The position numbers were made by a program, and so were the translations under genes. From NCBI RefSeq assembly GCF_040802235.1, contig NC_133172.1, positions 27,299,738 through 27,363,737 on the forward strand: 64,000 bases of DNA, in the 5' to 3' direction. The notes beneath the pieces were generated by a model. It saw only the letters and a list, made by a program, of their open reading frames with translations. It did not search any database and had not been told where the DNA came from. Source of the DNA: Manis javanica (lineage: Eukaryota; Chordata; Mammalia; Pholidota; Manidae). Position 1 is the first letter of the stretch; the number at the start of each line of letters is the position of its first letter. Below are positions 11,371 through 22,260 of this stretch, one piece after another.

Positions 11371-11678
11371 TTTAGAAGGACTACTCTAGATAGGAGCACT
11401 GCTAAGGCTAAATAGATGTCACCAGAGAAAATAAAATCACAGCAAAGAAAGCAGACCAACAAAATACTAACTAAAGGCAAAAAACAAAATTGACTACCCA
11501 CAAAAGCTGTCAAAGGACACACAAAACAGCACAGAACAAAACACCCAACATATGATGAATGGAGGAGGAGGAATAAGAAGGGAGAGAAATAAAGAATCAT
11601 CAGACTGTGTTTATAATAGCTCAATAAGGAAATTGTTAGTTAGATACTAGAGAAGCTAACCTTGAACCTTTGGTAACC

Positions 11679-14600
11679 ATGAATCTAAAGCCTACAATGG
11701 CAATAAGTATATATCTTTCAATAATCACCCAAATATAAATGGACTGAATGCACCAGTCAAAAGACACAGAGTAATAGAATGGATAAAAAAGCAAGACCCA
11801 TGTGTATGCTGCTTACAAGAGACTCACCTCAAACCCAAAGACATGCACAGACTAAAAGTTAAGAGATAGAAAAAGATATTTCATGCAAACAACAAAGAGA
11901 AAAAAGCAGGTGTTGCAGTATGAGAATCAGACAAAATAGACTTCAATTCAAAGAAAGTAACAAGAGATAAACAAGGACATTACATAATTATTGTCCAAAA
12001 AGAGGACATTACCATTATAATTATATATGCACTCAATACAGGAGCACCAGCATATGAGAAACAAATACTAACAGAATTAAAGGATGAAATAGAATGCAAT
12101 GCATTCATTTTAGGAGACTTCAACACACCACTCACTCCAAAGGATAGATCCACCGGGCAGAAAATAAGTAAAGACACACAGGCACTGAACAATACACCAG
12201 AACAGATGGACCTAATAGACATCTATAGAACTCTACATCCAAAATCAACAGGATACACATTCTTCTCAAGTGCACAGGGAACATTCTTCAGAATAGACCA
12301 CATACTAGCCCACAAAAAGGGCCTCAGTAAATTCAAAAGATTGAAATTCTACCAACCAACTTTTCAGACCACAAAGGTATAAAACTAGAAACAAGTTGTA
12401 CAAAGAAAGCAAAAAGGCTCACAAACACATGGAAGCTTAACAACATGCTCCTAAATAATCAATGGATCAATGACCAAATTAAAATGGAGATCCAGCAATA
12501 TATGGAAACAAATGACAACAGCACAAAACCCCAACTTCTGTGGGACGCAGTGAAAGCAGTCTTAAGAGGGAAGTATATAGCAATCCAGGCATATTTAAAG
12601 AAGGAAGAACAATCCCAAATGAATAGTCTAACTCCACAATTATCGAAATTGGAAAAAGAAGAACAAATGAGGCCTAAAGTCAGCAGAAGGAGGGACATAA
12701 GAAATATCAGAGAAGAAATAAATAAAATTGAGAAGAATAAAACAATAGAAAAAATCAATGAAACCAAGAGCTGGTTCTTTGAGAAAATAAACAAAATAGA
12801 GAAGCCTCAAGCCAGACTTATTAAGAGAAAAAGAGAATCAACACACATCATCAGAATCAGAAACGAGAAAGGAAAAATCATGACGGCCTCCACAGAAATA
12901 CCAAGAATTATTAGAGAATACTATGAAAACCTATATGCTAACAACCTGGGAAACCTAGAAGAAATGGACAACTTCCTAGAAAAATACAACCTTCCAAGAC
13001 TGACCAAGGAAGAAACAGAAAATCTAACAACCAATTACCAGCCCCAAAATTGAAGCAGTAATCAAAACACTACCCAAGAACAAAACCCCCAGGCCAGATG
13101 GATTTACCTTAGAATTTTATCAGACATACAGAGAAGACATAATACCCATTCTCTTTAAAGTTTTCCAAAAAATAGAAGAGGAGGGAATACTCCCAAACTC
13201 ATTCTATGAAGCCAACATTATCCTAATACCAAAACCAGGCAAAGACCCCACCAAAAAAGATAATTACAGACCAATATTCCTGATGAACATAGATGCAAAG
13301 ATACTCAACAAAATATTAGCAAACCAAATTAAAAAATTCATCAAAAGGATCATATACCATGACCAAGTGGGATTCATCACAGAGATGCAAGGATGTTACA
13401 ACATTCGAAAATCCATCAACATCATCCACCACATAAACAAAAAGAAGGACAAAACCACATGATCATCTCAATAGATGCTGAAAAAGCAATTGACAAAATT
13501 CAACATACACTCATGATAAAAACTGTCAACAAAATGGGTATAGAGGGCAAGTACCTCAACATAATAAAGGCCATATATAATAAACCCATAGCCAACATCA
13601 TACTGAACAGCAAGAAGCTGAAAGCTTTTCCTCTATGATGAGGAACAAGACCGGAATGCCCACTCTCCCCACTGTTATTCAACATAGTACTCAAGGTCCT
13701 AGCTATGGCAATTAGACAAAACAAAGAAATACAAGGAATACACATTGGTAAAGAAGAAGTTAAACTGTCACTATTTGCAGATGACATGATATTGTACATA
13801 AAAACCCCTAAAGACTCCATTCCAAAATGAGGAGGAATTCTCTAATATCAGAATTCATCAAAGTTGCAGGATACAAAATTAACACACAGAAATCTGTGGC
13901 TTTCCTATACACTAACAATGAACTAGCAAAAAGAGAAATCAGGAAAACAATTCCATTCACAATAGCATCAAAAAGAATAAAATACCTAGGAATAAACCTA
14001 ACCAAGAAGTGAAAGACCTATACCCTGCAAACTATAAGACACTCTTAAGAGAAATTAAAGAGGACACTAACAAATGGAAACTCATCCCATGCTCCTGTCT
14101 AGGAAGAAGTACTATAATCAAAATGGCCATCCTGCCCAAAGCAATATACAGATTCAATGCAATCCCTATCAAATTACCAACAACATTCCTCAACGAACTG
14201 GAACAAATAGTTCAAAAATTCATATGGAACCATCAAAGACTCCGAATAGCCAAAGCAATCCTGAGAAGGAAGAATAAAGTGGGGGGTATCTCGTTCCCCA
14301 ACTTCAGGCTCTACTACAAAGGCTCAGTAATCAAGATAATTTGGTACTGGCACAAGAACAGACCCACAGACCAGATGAATAGAATAGAGACTACAAACAT
14401 TAACCCAAACATATATGGTCAATTAATATATGATAAAGGAGCCATGGACATACAATGGTGAAATGACAGCCTCTTCAACAGATGGTGCTGGCAAAACTGG
14501 ACAGCTACATGTAAGATAATGAAACTGGATCACTGTCTAACCCCATACACAAAATTAAATTCGAAATGGATCAAAGACCTGAATATAAGTCATGAAACTA

Positions 14601-15489
14601 TAAAATTCTTAGAAAAAGCATAGGCAAAAATCTCTTAGATATAAACAATGACTTCTTCATCAACATATCTCCCTGGGCAAGGGAAACCAAAGGAAAAATG
14701 AACAAGTGGGACTATATCAAGCTGAAAAACTTCTGTACAGCAAAGGACACCATCAACAAAACAAAAAGGTATCTTACAGTATGGGAGAATATATTCATAA
14801 ATGACAGATCCAATAAAGGATTGACATCCAAAATATATAAAGACCTCACTCGCCTCTACAAACAAAAAGCAAATAATCCAATTAAAAAATGGGCAGAGAA
14901 GCTGAATAGAAAGTTCTCTAAAGAGGAAATTCTCTAAAGAAGATGCTCTACATCACTAATTATCCAAGAAATGCAAATTAAAACCACAATGAGATATCAC
15001 CTCACACCAGTAAGGATCGCTACCATCCAAAAGACAAACAATAACAAATGTTGGCAAGGTTGTGGAGAAAGGGGAACCCTCCTACACTGCTGGTGGGAAT
15101 GTAAACTAGTTCAATCATTGTGGAAAGCAGTATGGAGGTTTCTCAAAATGCTCAAAATAGAAATACCATTTGACCCAGGAATTCCAGTTCTATGAGTTTA
15201 CCCTAAGAATGCAGCAGCCCAATTTGAAAAAGACAGATGCACCCCTATGTTTATCGCAGCACTATTTACAATAGCCATGAAATGGAAGCAACCTAAGTTT
15301 CCATCAGTAGATGAATGGATAAAGAAGATGTGGTACATATACACAATGGAATATTATTCAGCCATAAGAAGAAAACAAGTCCGACCATTTGTAGCAACAT
15401 GGATGGAGCTAGAGAGTATTAAGCTCAGTGAAATAAGCCAGGCAGAGAAAAACAAGTACCAAATGATTTCCCTCATTTGTGGAGTATAA
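11679..15489 (+). pseudogene. L1 ORF2 (endonuclease/reverse transcriptase), decayed
   Basis: The start ATG at 11679 is in the position of L1 ORF2 starts, and the end at 15489 closes a SLICGV tail. Between them lie endonuclease remnants (about 11740-12360), a 202-codon open piece at 12445-13053, the reverse transcriptase with an FADDMIL motif at about 13771, a thumb region (14009-14461) and the C-terminal cysteine region (14971-15195). Many stops break the frame. Length and domain order match full-length L1 ORF2. Confidence 0.88.
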
Positions 15490-15845
15490 GAACAAAGAAA
15501 AACTTAAGGATCAAAACAGCAGCAGAATCACAGAATCCAAGAATGGACTAACAGTTACCAACGGGAAAGGGACTGTGGATGATGGGTGGGAGAGGAGTGA
15601 TAAGAACAGTGAAAAACAAGGGGCATTACAATTAGCATGTATAATATAGAGGGGGGGCAAGAGGAAGGCTGTATGACACAGTGAAGACAAGTAGTGATTC
15701 TACAGCATCTTAGCATCTTACTATGCTGATGGACAGTGACTGTAATGGGGTTTGCGGCGGTACTTGGTGAAGGGGGGAGCCTAGTAAACATAATGTTCTT
15801 CATGTAATTGTAAATTAATGATACCAAAATAAAAGAAAATGGAAA

Positions 15846-15860
15846 AAAATTGAGTGGTGA
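15846..15860. repeat. Target-site duplication, right copy, of the nested L1
   Basis: Identical to 9560-9574. The older minus-strand L1 resumes directly after it. Confidence 0.9.
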
Positions 15861-17283
15861 ATCCACCTGGTTCAGTGGTTTTGTTCTTGAGTAGTTTTTT
15901 GATTACCTATTCAGTTTTGTTGCTGGTAATTGATCTGTTTATATTTTCTGTTGTTCCTTGGTCAGCCTTGGAAGGTTGTATTTTTCTAGGAAGCTGTACA
16001 TTTCTTTTTGGTTATCCAGTTTTTTAGTGTATACATTTTCATAGTATTCTCTAATAATTCTTTGTATTTCTGTGGGGTCCATCGTGATTTTTCCTTTCTC
16101 ATTTCTGATTCTGATGATGTGTGTTGATTCTCTTTTTCTCTTAATAAGTCTGGCTAGAGGCTTATCTATTTTGTCTATATTCTCAAAGAATCAGCTCTTG
16201 GCTTCATTAATTTTTTTCTATTGTTTTATTATTCTCAATTTTATTTATTTCTTCTCTGATCTTTATTATGTCCCTCCTTCTGCTCACTTTGGGCTTAATC
16301 TGTTCTTCTTTTTCTAGTTTCAATAGTTGTGAATTTAGGCTATTCATTTGGGATTGTTCTTCCTTCTTTAAATATGCCTGGATTGCTATATACTTTCATT
16401 TTGGAACTACCTTTGTTATGTCCCACAGAAGGTGGGGCATTGTGCTCTTGTTCTCATTTGTCTCCATATATTGCTTGATCTCTGTTTTAATTTGGTCATT
16501 GATCCATTGATTATTTAGAAGCATGTTGTTCATACTCCATGTGTTTGTGAGCCTTTTGTTTTCTTTGTACAATTTATTTCTAGTTTTATACTTTTGTGAT
16601 CTCAGAAGTTGGTTGGTAGAATTTCAATCTTTTTGAATTTACTGAGGCTTTTTTGGCCTAGTTTGTGGTCTACTTTGGAAATGTTCCATGTTCACTTGAG
16701 AAGAATATGTACCCTGTCACTTTTGGGTGGAGTGTTCTCTATATGTCTGTTATGTCCATCTGTTCTAATGTTTTGTTCAGTGCCTCTGTGTCCTTACTTA
16801 TTTTCTGTCTGGTGGATCTGTCCTTGGAGTGAGTAGTGTGTTGAAGTCTCCTAAAATGAATGCATTGCATTCTATTTCTTCATTTAATTCTGTTTGTATT
16901 TGTTTCACATATGTTCATACTCCTGTGTAGCTTGCAAAGATATTCATAATGGTTATATCCTCTTGTTGGATTGGCCCTTTTATCATTATGTAATGTCCTT
17001 CTTTGTCTCTTGTGACTTTCTTTGTTTTGAAGTCTATTTTTACTGCAACTCTTGCTTTTTTCTCCCAATTAGTTGCATGAAATATCCTTCTCCATCCCTT
17101 CACTTTTAATCTGTGTATGTCTTTGGGTTTGAGGTGAGTCTCTTGTAGACAGCATATAGATGGGTCTTGCTTTTTTATCCATTTAGTGACTCTTTGTCTT
17201 TTGATTGGTCCATTCAGTCCATTTATATTTAGGGTGATTATGTATAGATATATACTTATTGCCATTGCAGGCTTTGGATTCAT
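15861..17283 (-). pseudogene. L1 ORF2, N-terminal endonuclease part
   Basis: The minus-strand ATG at 17283-17281 opens a frame (within 16915-17325) that carries the L1 endonuclease start. An NINGL motif is followed by QETH, whose glutamate is the conserved catalytic residue of this APE-like family. The frame breaks at about 16915, and further remnants run to the insertion point. Confidence 0.82.
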
Positions 17284-17572
17284 GGTTACCAAAGGTTCAA
17301 GGGCAGCTTCTTTACTATCTAGCACTCTACCTTAACTCACTTATTATGCTATGATAACACAGTCTGATGATTCCTTTTTTTCTTCCTTCTTTTTCTTCCT
17401 CCTCCACTTTTTATATAGTAAGTGTCATATTCTGTATTATTATTGTATCCCTTGACTGACTTTATGAGTAGCTGATTTAATTGTGCATTTGGTTATATTT
17501 AGTTGGTCTACTTCCTTTGCTGTGGTTTCATTTTCTCTGGTGACAGCTATTTAGCCTTAGGATCACTTCCAT

Positions 17573-18428
17573 CTAGAGCAGTCCCTTTAAAATACAATGT
17601 AGAGATGGTTTATGTGAGGTAAATTCCCTCAACTTTTGCTTATCTGGAAATTGTTTTATCCTTCCTTCATATTTAAATGATAATCTTGCCAAGTAGAGTA
17701 TTCTTGGTTCGAGGCCCTTCTGTTTCATTGCATTAAATACATCGTGCCACTCCCTTCTGGCCTGGAGCATTTCTGCTGAGAATTCTGATGATAGCCTAAT
17801 GGGTTTTCCTTTGTAGGTGATCTTTTTTCTCCTTCTGGCTGCTTTTAATAGTCTGTCCTTGTTCTTGATCTTTGCCATTTTAATTATTATATGTCTTGGT
17901 GTTGTCCTCCTTGGGTCACTTGTGTTGGGAGATCTGTGGACTTCCATGGCTTGAGAGACTATATTTTTCCCCAGACTGGGGAAGTTTTCAGTAATTATTT
18001 CTTCAAACACCCTTTCTATCCCTTTTTTCTCTCTCTTCTTCTTCTGGTACCCCTATAATGTGAATATTGTTCCATTTGGATTGGTCACACAGTTCTCTTA
18101 ATATTCTTTCATTCCTAGATTCCTAGAGATCCTTTTCTCTCTCTCTGCCTCAGATTCTCTGTATTCCTGTTCTGACATCTTTTCCATTCACTGTCTCCTC
18201 TACCTCACCTAATCTGCTTTTAAATCCCTCCATTGTTTGTTTCATTTCAGTTATCTCCCTCCTGAATTCTTCCCTTAGCTCTTGAATATTTTTCTGTAGC
18301 TCCATTAGCATGCTTATGACTTTTATTTTGAATTCTTTTTCAGGAAGATTGATTACTTTAGTCTCACCAAGCCCTCTTTCTGGTGTTTGAGGGATTTTGT
18401 ATTGAACAAGGTCCTTCTGCCTTTTCAT
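17573..18428 (-). pseudogene. L1 ORF1, minus strand, decayed
   Basis: Two minus-strand frames make up ORF1. 18150-18428 is the coiled coil (KEFKIKVISMLMELQKNIQE and following). 17573-18010 covers the RRM and C-terminal domain, including the R-TTPRHIIIKMAKIKNKD and ARREWHDVF segments. A frameshift lies near 18050-18150. This is the better preserved of the two long ORF1 copies. Confidence 0.82.
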
Positions 18429-19440
18429 AGTCCTGGAAAATGGGAGTGGTCACAGGCGAGTGGCACTAGTGTTGACTGGGGATACAAAGTCCCTTCCTAC
18501 TTGCCACTCAAAGTGCCTGTCTCTGCTGTCTGTGCTGGTTAACTGCATGCAGGGAGCAGCCTCTGGGTTTATCCCTTAAGCTGCCATGGGCGGGGCACCC
18601 CTCAGATGGCTTTGGGTAATGGCAGGGGTCTCTGGCATGCAGCATGGGTGTTTTCAGGGAGGGCAAAACCCTTTTGTTCTTCCCAGTTACTGTGCCTGTC
18701 TCTGCTGTCTGGGCTGGTTAGCTGTGCACAGGAAGAAGTCTCTGAGTTAAGCTGTGTAGTTGCTGTAAACAGGCTTGCCCTCTGCTAGTCTGCAGCAATG
18801 GCAGGGACAGTGGGTTTGCACACAGGTGCTGTTGGGGTAAAAGGAGAGGTAGGTTGCTTATTGCAATGAAGGGCCTCTGGGCTTCATTCCCAACCAGGGG
18901 GATAGGGCACCTAAATCTCCTGAAAGTTCCCAACCTGCTGCACTGAGTGTGCCAGGACGATTTTGTCCACCTGTTCCTTCACTTAAACCCTTGCCCCTTT
19001 AGCAGCCTTCTGACTGTTGAGAAGTCTTTGAAAGCACTTGCTTTTCTTTTGTCCCAGAGCAACCAGTTGTGTGAACCTGTTCATAGTCTTAGTCTCTAAC
19101 TTTGGTTTTCAGCCCCTCTAATCTCCAGAGCACCATGCAGTGTGGGTCTGTGCTCCCAGGGTAGATTTATTTATCAGTTCTGTGCTTCCACTCCCTCCCT
19201 GCTCTGATTCCCTTCCTCCCACCAGTGAGCTGGGGTGGGGGGAGTGCTCGGGTCCCACCAGGTCACAGCTTTTTACCTTATCCTTTTCGGTGAGATGTTG
19301 ACTTCTCCCAGATGTAGACTGGCTGGTGTACTCTTACTTCTGGTCACTCTTTTAGGAATAGTTGTATTTGCTGTATTTTCAAAATATATGTGGTTCTGGG
19401 AGGAGATTTCCACCACACTTCTCATGCCGCCACCTTTTCT

Positions 19441-19642
19441 CCTTCTATTCCTGCCATATTTGACTCTGTTTCTGTGTTTGTTTATGCTCTTTAAACTGTG
19501 TTTCTTGCATTTTAGTATGCCTTTCATTTTGGGTTGAAAAGTGAACATAATGTGACAAGTAAAAGGAAATGTGGCAAATAGTCATTAGTAATATAGTGAG
19601 TAAAGTGTAGGGGGCCAAAAACATTATATGGTCTTATGATTA
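19441..19642. other. Flank of provirus 1, no gene
   Basis: Repeat-like sequence between the 5' end of the L1 and provirus 1. It seems to continue at 28124-28602 and again at 37141, the pre-integration locus. It may be old LINE-derived sequence, but I cannot name a family. Confidence 0.4.
19639..19642. repeat. 4-bp target duplication ATTA, left of provirus 1
   Basis: ATTA here is repeated at 28120-28123, right after the 3' LTR. Four bases is the gammaretroviral duplication size. Confidence 0.85.
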
Positions 19643-20119
19643 TGTAGGATCTGAAAAATCAAAAGTTAGCATAAGTACAGCCATCTTAAAGGCTTAAATA
19701 CCACCCCCTAACCTAGAAGGAGGAAAATTATTAGAATCTTGAAAAACAAGTTAGTCAGCCAGTGTTAAATGTAGTGACCTTTTTAGTTAGCTGACCTCAA
19801 ATCAGCTTATCTTGCTAGAACCACCCTAAACATTCCGAAGGTAATCTTATCTAACCAGACCCCAGGATGTGGCCCCAGCCAAAGATTTATGTGTCTATGA
19901 AAAAACACTGTATTGTGATTGTGGAAAATGTTGCCCCCTTTGAAAATGCTATAAAACCTTCTGGCTTTGTGTGCTCAGGGTCCTTGTTGAGACCCGCTGC
20001 ATCGGGCTAACTTGGACCCCAGCTAGCTGGTTCCTGAATAAATTCCTCTTGCTTATTGCATCAAGAGACACCTTTCGTGAGTGATTTGGGGCAGCGTCCT
20101 CCTCTGGGAGAATCCAAAA
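19643..20119 (+). repeat. 5' LTR of provirus 1
   Basis: 477 bp, TGTAGGATCT start. TATAAA is at 19950-19955 and AATAAA at 20037-20042. It differs from the 3' LTR at five positions (about 1.0%) by direct comparison, one of them in the terminal CA (here AA). Transcription would start in R, downstream of the TATA box, near 19975. Confidence 0.97.
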
Positions 20120-20121
20120 TT

Positions 20122-20139
20122 TGGGGGCTCATCCGGGAT
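20122..20139 (+). promoter_or_regulatory. Primer-binding site of provirus 1 (tRNA-Pro)
   Basis: TGGGGGCTCATCCGGGAT, two bases after the LTR end. One base differs from the proline site seen at 29132. Confidence 0.92.
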
Positions 20140-20182
20140 CGTGCGCTCACCCCGCTTCACTCCCGAAGCCGTTCTTGGAGGA

Positions 20183-20192
20183 AGAGGTAAGG
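20183..20192 (+). promoter_or_regulatory. Major splice donor of provirus 1 (predicted)
   Basis: AGAGGTAAGG matches the donor consensus, with GT at 20187-20188, in the leader between primer site and gag. The same site is present in provirus 2. It would yield the spliced env RNA. Confidence 0.6.
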
Positions 20193-20350
20193 TTAGTGGC
20201 GCCTTGGGTTGTCTGTGTTCTGTTTTCTGTTTTTCAGTGAGACCGGTCGGAATTCTGAAAGGGTACCCGTTGTCTGGCAGCTGTCCCGATCCCGTAAAGA
20301 GGTCGAGACTGCAGTCGGTAGATGTACTTGGAGCACCGCAGGCTGCAACC

Positions 20351-20593
20351 CTGGGGGATGCCTCGGGGAGGTTGGAGGGCCAGGGACGCCTGGTAGCCTC
20401 TCGTCTGTTTTTCCGGCAAAGTGAACCTGATGAGATAGGGTTGATTTTTGGGCGCCAGGAGTATCAACCCTCCGATTCCTTTCGGTTTCTGTTTGAAAAT
20501 CTGAGAAAAACAAAAAGCGGCCGCTGTGTGTCTAATTTGTGTGTGTCTTTGTTTTCTGTGTCTTTTACGTGCCTGATTATTGTTATACTGACA
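20351..20593 (+). other. glycoGag-like leader frame, CUG start, provirus 1
   Basis: The frame of gag is open upstream of its ATG. A CTG at 20351 lies 81 codons before the gag ATG, with A at -3 and G at +4, a strong initiation context. The last 20 or so codons before gag encode a hydrophobic stretch preceded by RCVSNLC, as expected for the signal anchor of a type II glycoGag. In murine leukaemia viruses this CUG-initiated form is a glycosylated Gag made from an N-terminal leader. Because gag itself is frameshifted here, only the leader and roughly the first half of gag remain in frame. Confidence 0.6.
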
Positions 20594-22197
20594 ATGGGAC
20601 AGACAGTGACGACCCCCCTTAGCCTGACGTTAGATCATTGGACGGAAGTCAGAGCGAGAGCGCATAACTTGTCAGTAGAAGTAAAAAAGGGACCGTGGCA
20701 GACTTTCTGTACCTCCGAATGGCCCACCTTCAATGTTGGGTGGCCCTCAGAGGGGACTTTTGATCTCCCCACTTTATTAGCAGTAAAAGCCATTGTCTTC
20801 CAGGATTTGCCTCAAGGACACCCGAATCAGCAACCCTATATTGTAGTCTGGCAAGAGTTGGTGAAAAACCCACCGCCCTGGGTAAAGCCCTGGGTGCAGA
20901 AGAAAACGGGCCCTCGAGTTTTAGCTGCCCAGACCCAACCCCAGAGCAAGGAAAAAGAAACCACTAGAGTTCACCCTGACACTCAAGATGATTTGCTTAT
21001 GGTTGATAATCCCCCTCCCTATCCTCCTGCCCCTACGGCAACCCCGGCCCCGGCACCCCCGGTCCCGGCACCCCCAGCCCCAGCACTGCCAGCCCCGGTA
21101 CCCCCGGAACCGCCAGCCCCTGGTGCTGAGGCAGTGGAGCCGGCTCCGGGACCTGCCCAGGGAACTCGGCGCCACCAAGGGGCCACCTTGGACCCACCGG
21201 GTATTTTTCCTCTCCGGTCTTATGGAGTTCCCATCCTTGGGGAAGAGGAGGACCCGCCCTTCCAACCTCTGCAATATTGGCCATTCTCCTCTGCTGATTT
21301 ATACAATTGGAAAGCTAACCACCCTCCTTTTTTGGAGGAACCGCAGAGACTAATGGGACTGATAGAGTCCCTGATGTTCTCTCACCAGCCCACTTGGGAT
21401 GATTGTCAGCAGCTCTTACAGGTACTCTTCACCACGGAAGAAAGAGAAAGGTCCTCCTGGAGGCGCGAAAAAATGTGCCTGGGACTGACGGACGACCATC
21501 GCGACTCCTTCATGATATAGAAAGGGGGTTCCCGCTGACCAGACCCAATTGGGACTTTAATTCTCCAGAAGGTAGGGAGGGACTAACCATCTGTCGCCCG
21601 ACTCTGGTGGCAGGTCTTCGCGGGGCCGCAAGGCGCCCCACCAATTTGGCCAAGGTAAGAGAGGTTAGTCAGGGAGCCGCTGAGGCACCCGCAGTGTTCT
21701 TAGAACGCCTGATGGAAGCCTTCAGGCAGTATACTCCTTTTGACCCTACTTCTGAGGAGCACAGTGCTTCAGTGGCTCTTGCCTTTATCGGGCAACCAGC
21801 ACCTGATATTAGAAAAAAGCTTCAGAGACTAGAAGGCTTACAGGATTTGTCGCTGAGAGATTTAGTGAAAGAAGCTGAGAAAGTTTATCATAAGAGAGAG
21901 ACTGAGGAAGAGAAGGAATTAAGGAAGGAAAAGGAAAGGGAAAGTAAAGAGGAAAAGAGGGACAGGAAGCATGAGAGAAAGTTAACAAAGATCTTGGCCG
22001 CAGTAGTAGAAAGTATGGGACGCCCGCCCTCTAGTGGTAGAACTAGTAAGGCAGGGTCCCTGGGCAACCGACCTCCTTTGGATAAAGATCAGTGTGCCTA
22101 CTGCAAGGAAAAGGGGCATTGGGTGAAAGAATGCCCTAAGAAACCACCGCGGGGACGTCCGAAGAAGGTGTTGTCTCTGCTGGAAGATGAGGATTAG
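20594..22197 (+). pseudogene. gag: gag of provirus 1, frameshifted
   Basis: Starts at ATG 20594 with the MGQT myristoylation signal. Matrix, then a proline-rich p12-like region with a PPPY late-budding motif, capsid (from about the FPLRSYG segment), a highly charged coiled coil and a nucleocapsid with one CCHC knuckle ([14 protein letters not shown]), ending at TAG 22195. Against provirus 2 a single base is missing near 21450, so the first frame ends at 21520 and the second runs from about 21450 to 22197. Without a shift, no full Gag is made. Confidence 0.93.
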
Positions 22198-22260
22198 GGA
22201 AGACGGGGCTCGGAGCCCCTCCCCGAGCCTAGGGTAACCCTGAAGGTGGAGGGGCAACCC
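22195..22260 (+). promoter_or_regulatory. gag-pol stop-codon readthrough signal, provirus 1
   Basis: TAG at 22195-22197 separates gag and pol in the same frame. Eight bases on comes a perfect stem, GGGGCT (22205-22210) with AGCCCC (22214-22219), followed by a C-rich stretch and a purine-rich spacer. This is the layout of the MLV-type readthrough pseudoknot, in which glutamine is inserted at UAG in a few percent of passages. The second stem is not traced base by base. Confidence 0.75.

Larger units (their letters stand above)
9575..15845 (+). mobile_element. Full-length LINE-1, plus strand, inserted into a minus-strand L1
   Basis: Runs from an L1-type 5' end (GAGGAGGGAGGCAAGATGGC) through the 5' UTR (to about 10530), ORF1, ORF2 and the 3' UTR to an A-rich end at about 15845. 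It is bounded by perfect 15-bp duplications. At about 6.27 kb it is full length. ORF1 and ORF2 both contain several stops and frameshifts, so it is not autonomous now. It interrupts the ORF2 reverse transcriptase region of the older minus-strand L1. Confidence 0.93.
15861..19440 (-). mobile_element. LINE-1, minus strand, 5' half (split by a nested L1)
   Basis: Continues the element at 6889-9574. It contains the ORF2 N-terminal half, ORF1 and a GC-richer 5' UTR (about 18430-19440). The 5' end matches, in reverse, the 5' end of the plus-strand L1 at 9575, with a GGCAAGATGGC-like start. The element is therefore full length but decayed. Confidence 0.88.

Noticed and set aside
12459-12794. Minus-strand 111-codon frame rich in F, I and S
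   Set aside because: Antisense of lysine- and glutamate-rich L1 ORF2.
20122-20139. A tRNA-Pro gene fragment
   Set aside because: Only the 18 bases complementary to the tRNA 3' end are present, right after an LTR; it is a retroviral primer site.
20921-21274. Minus-strand open frame of 117 codons opposite gag of provirus 1
   Set aside because: It is the antisense of the GC-rich proline codons of the p12 region; low-complexity product and no start or family support.
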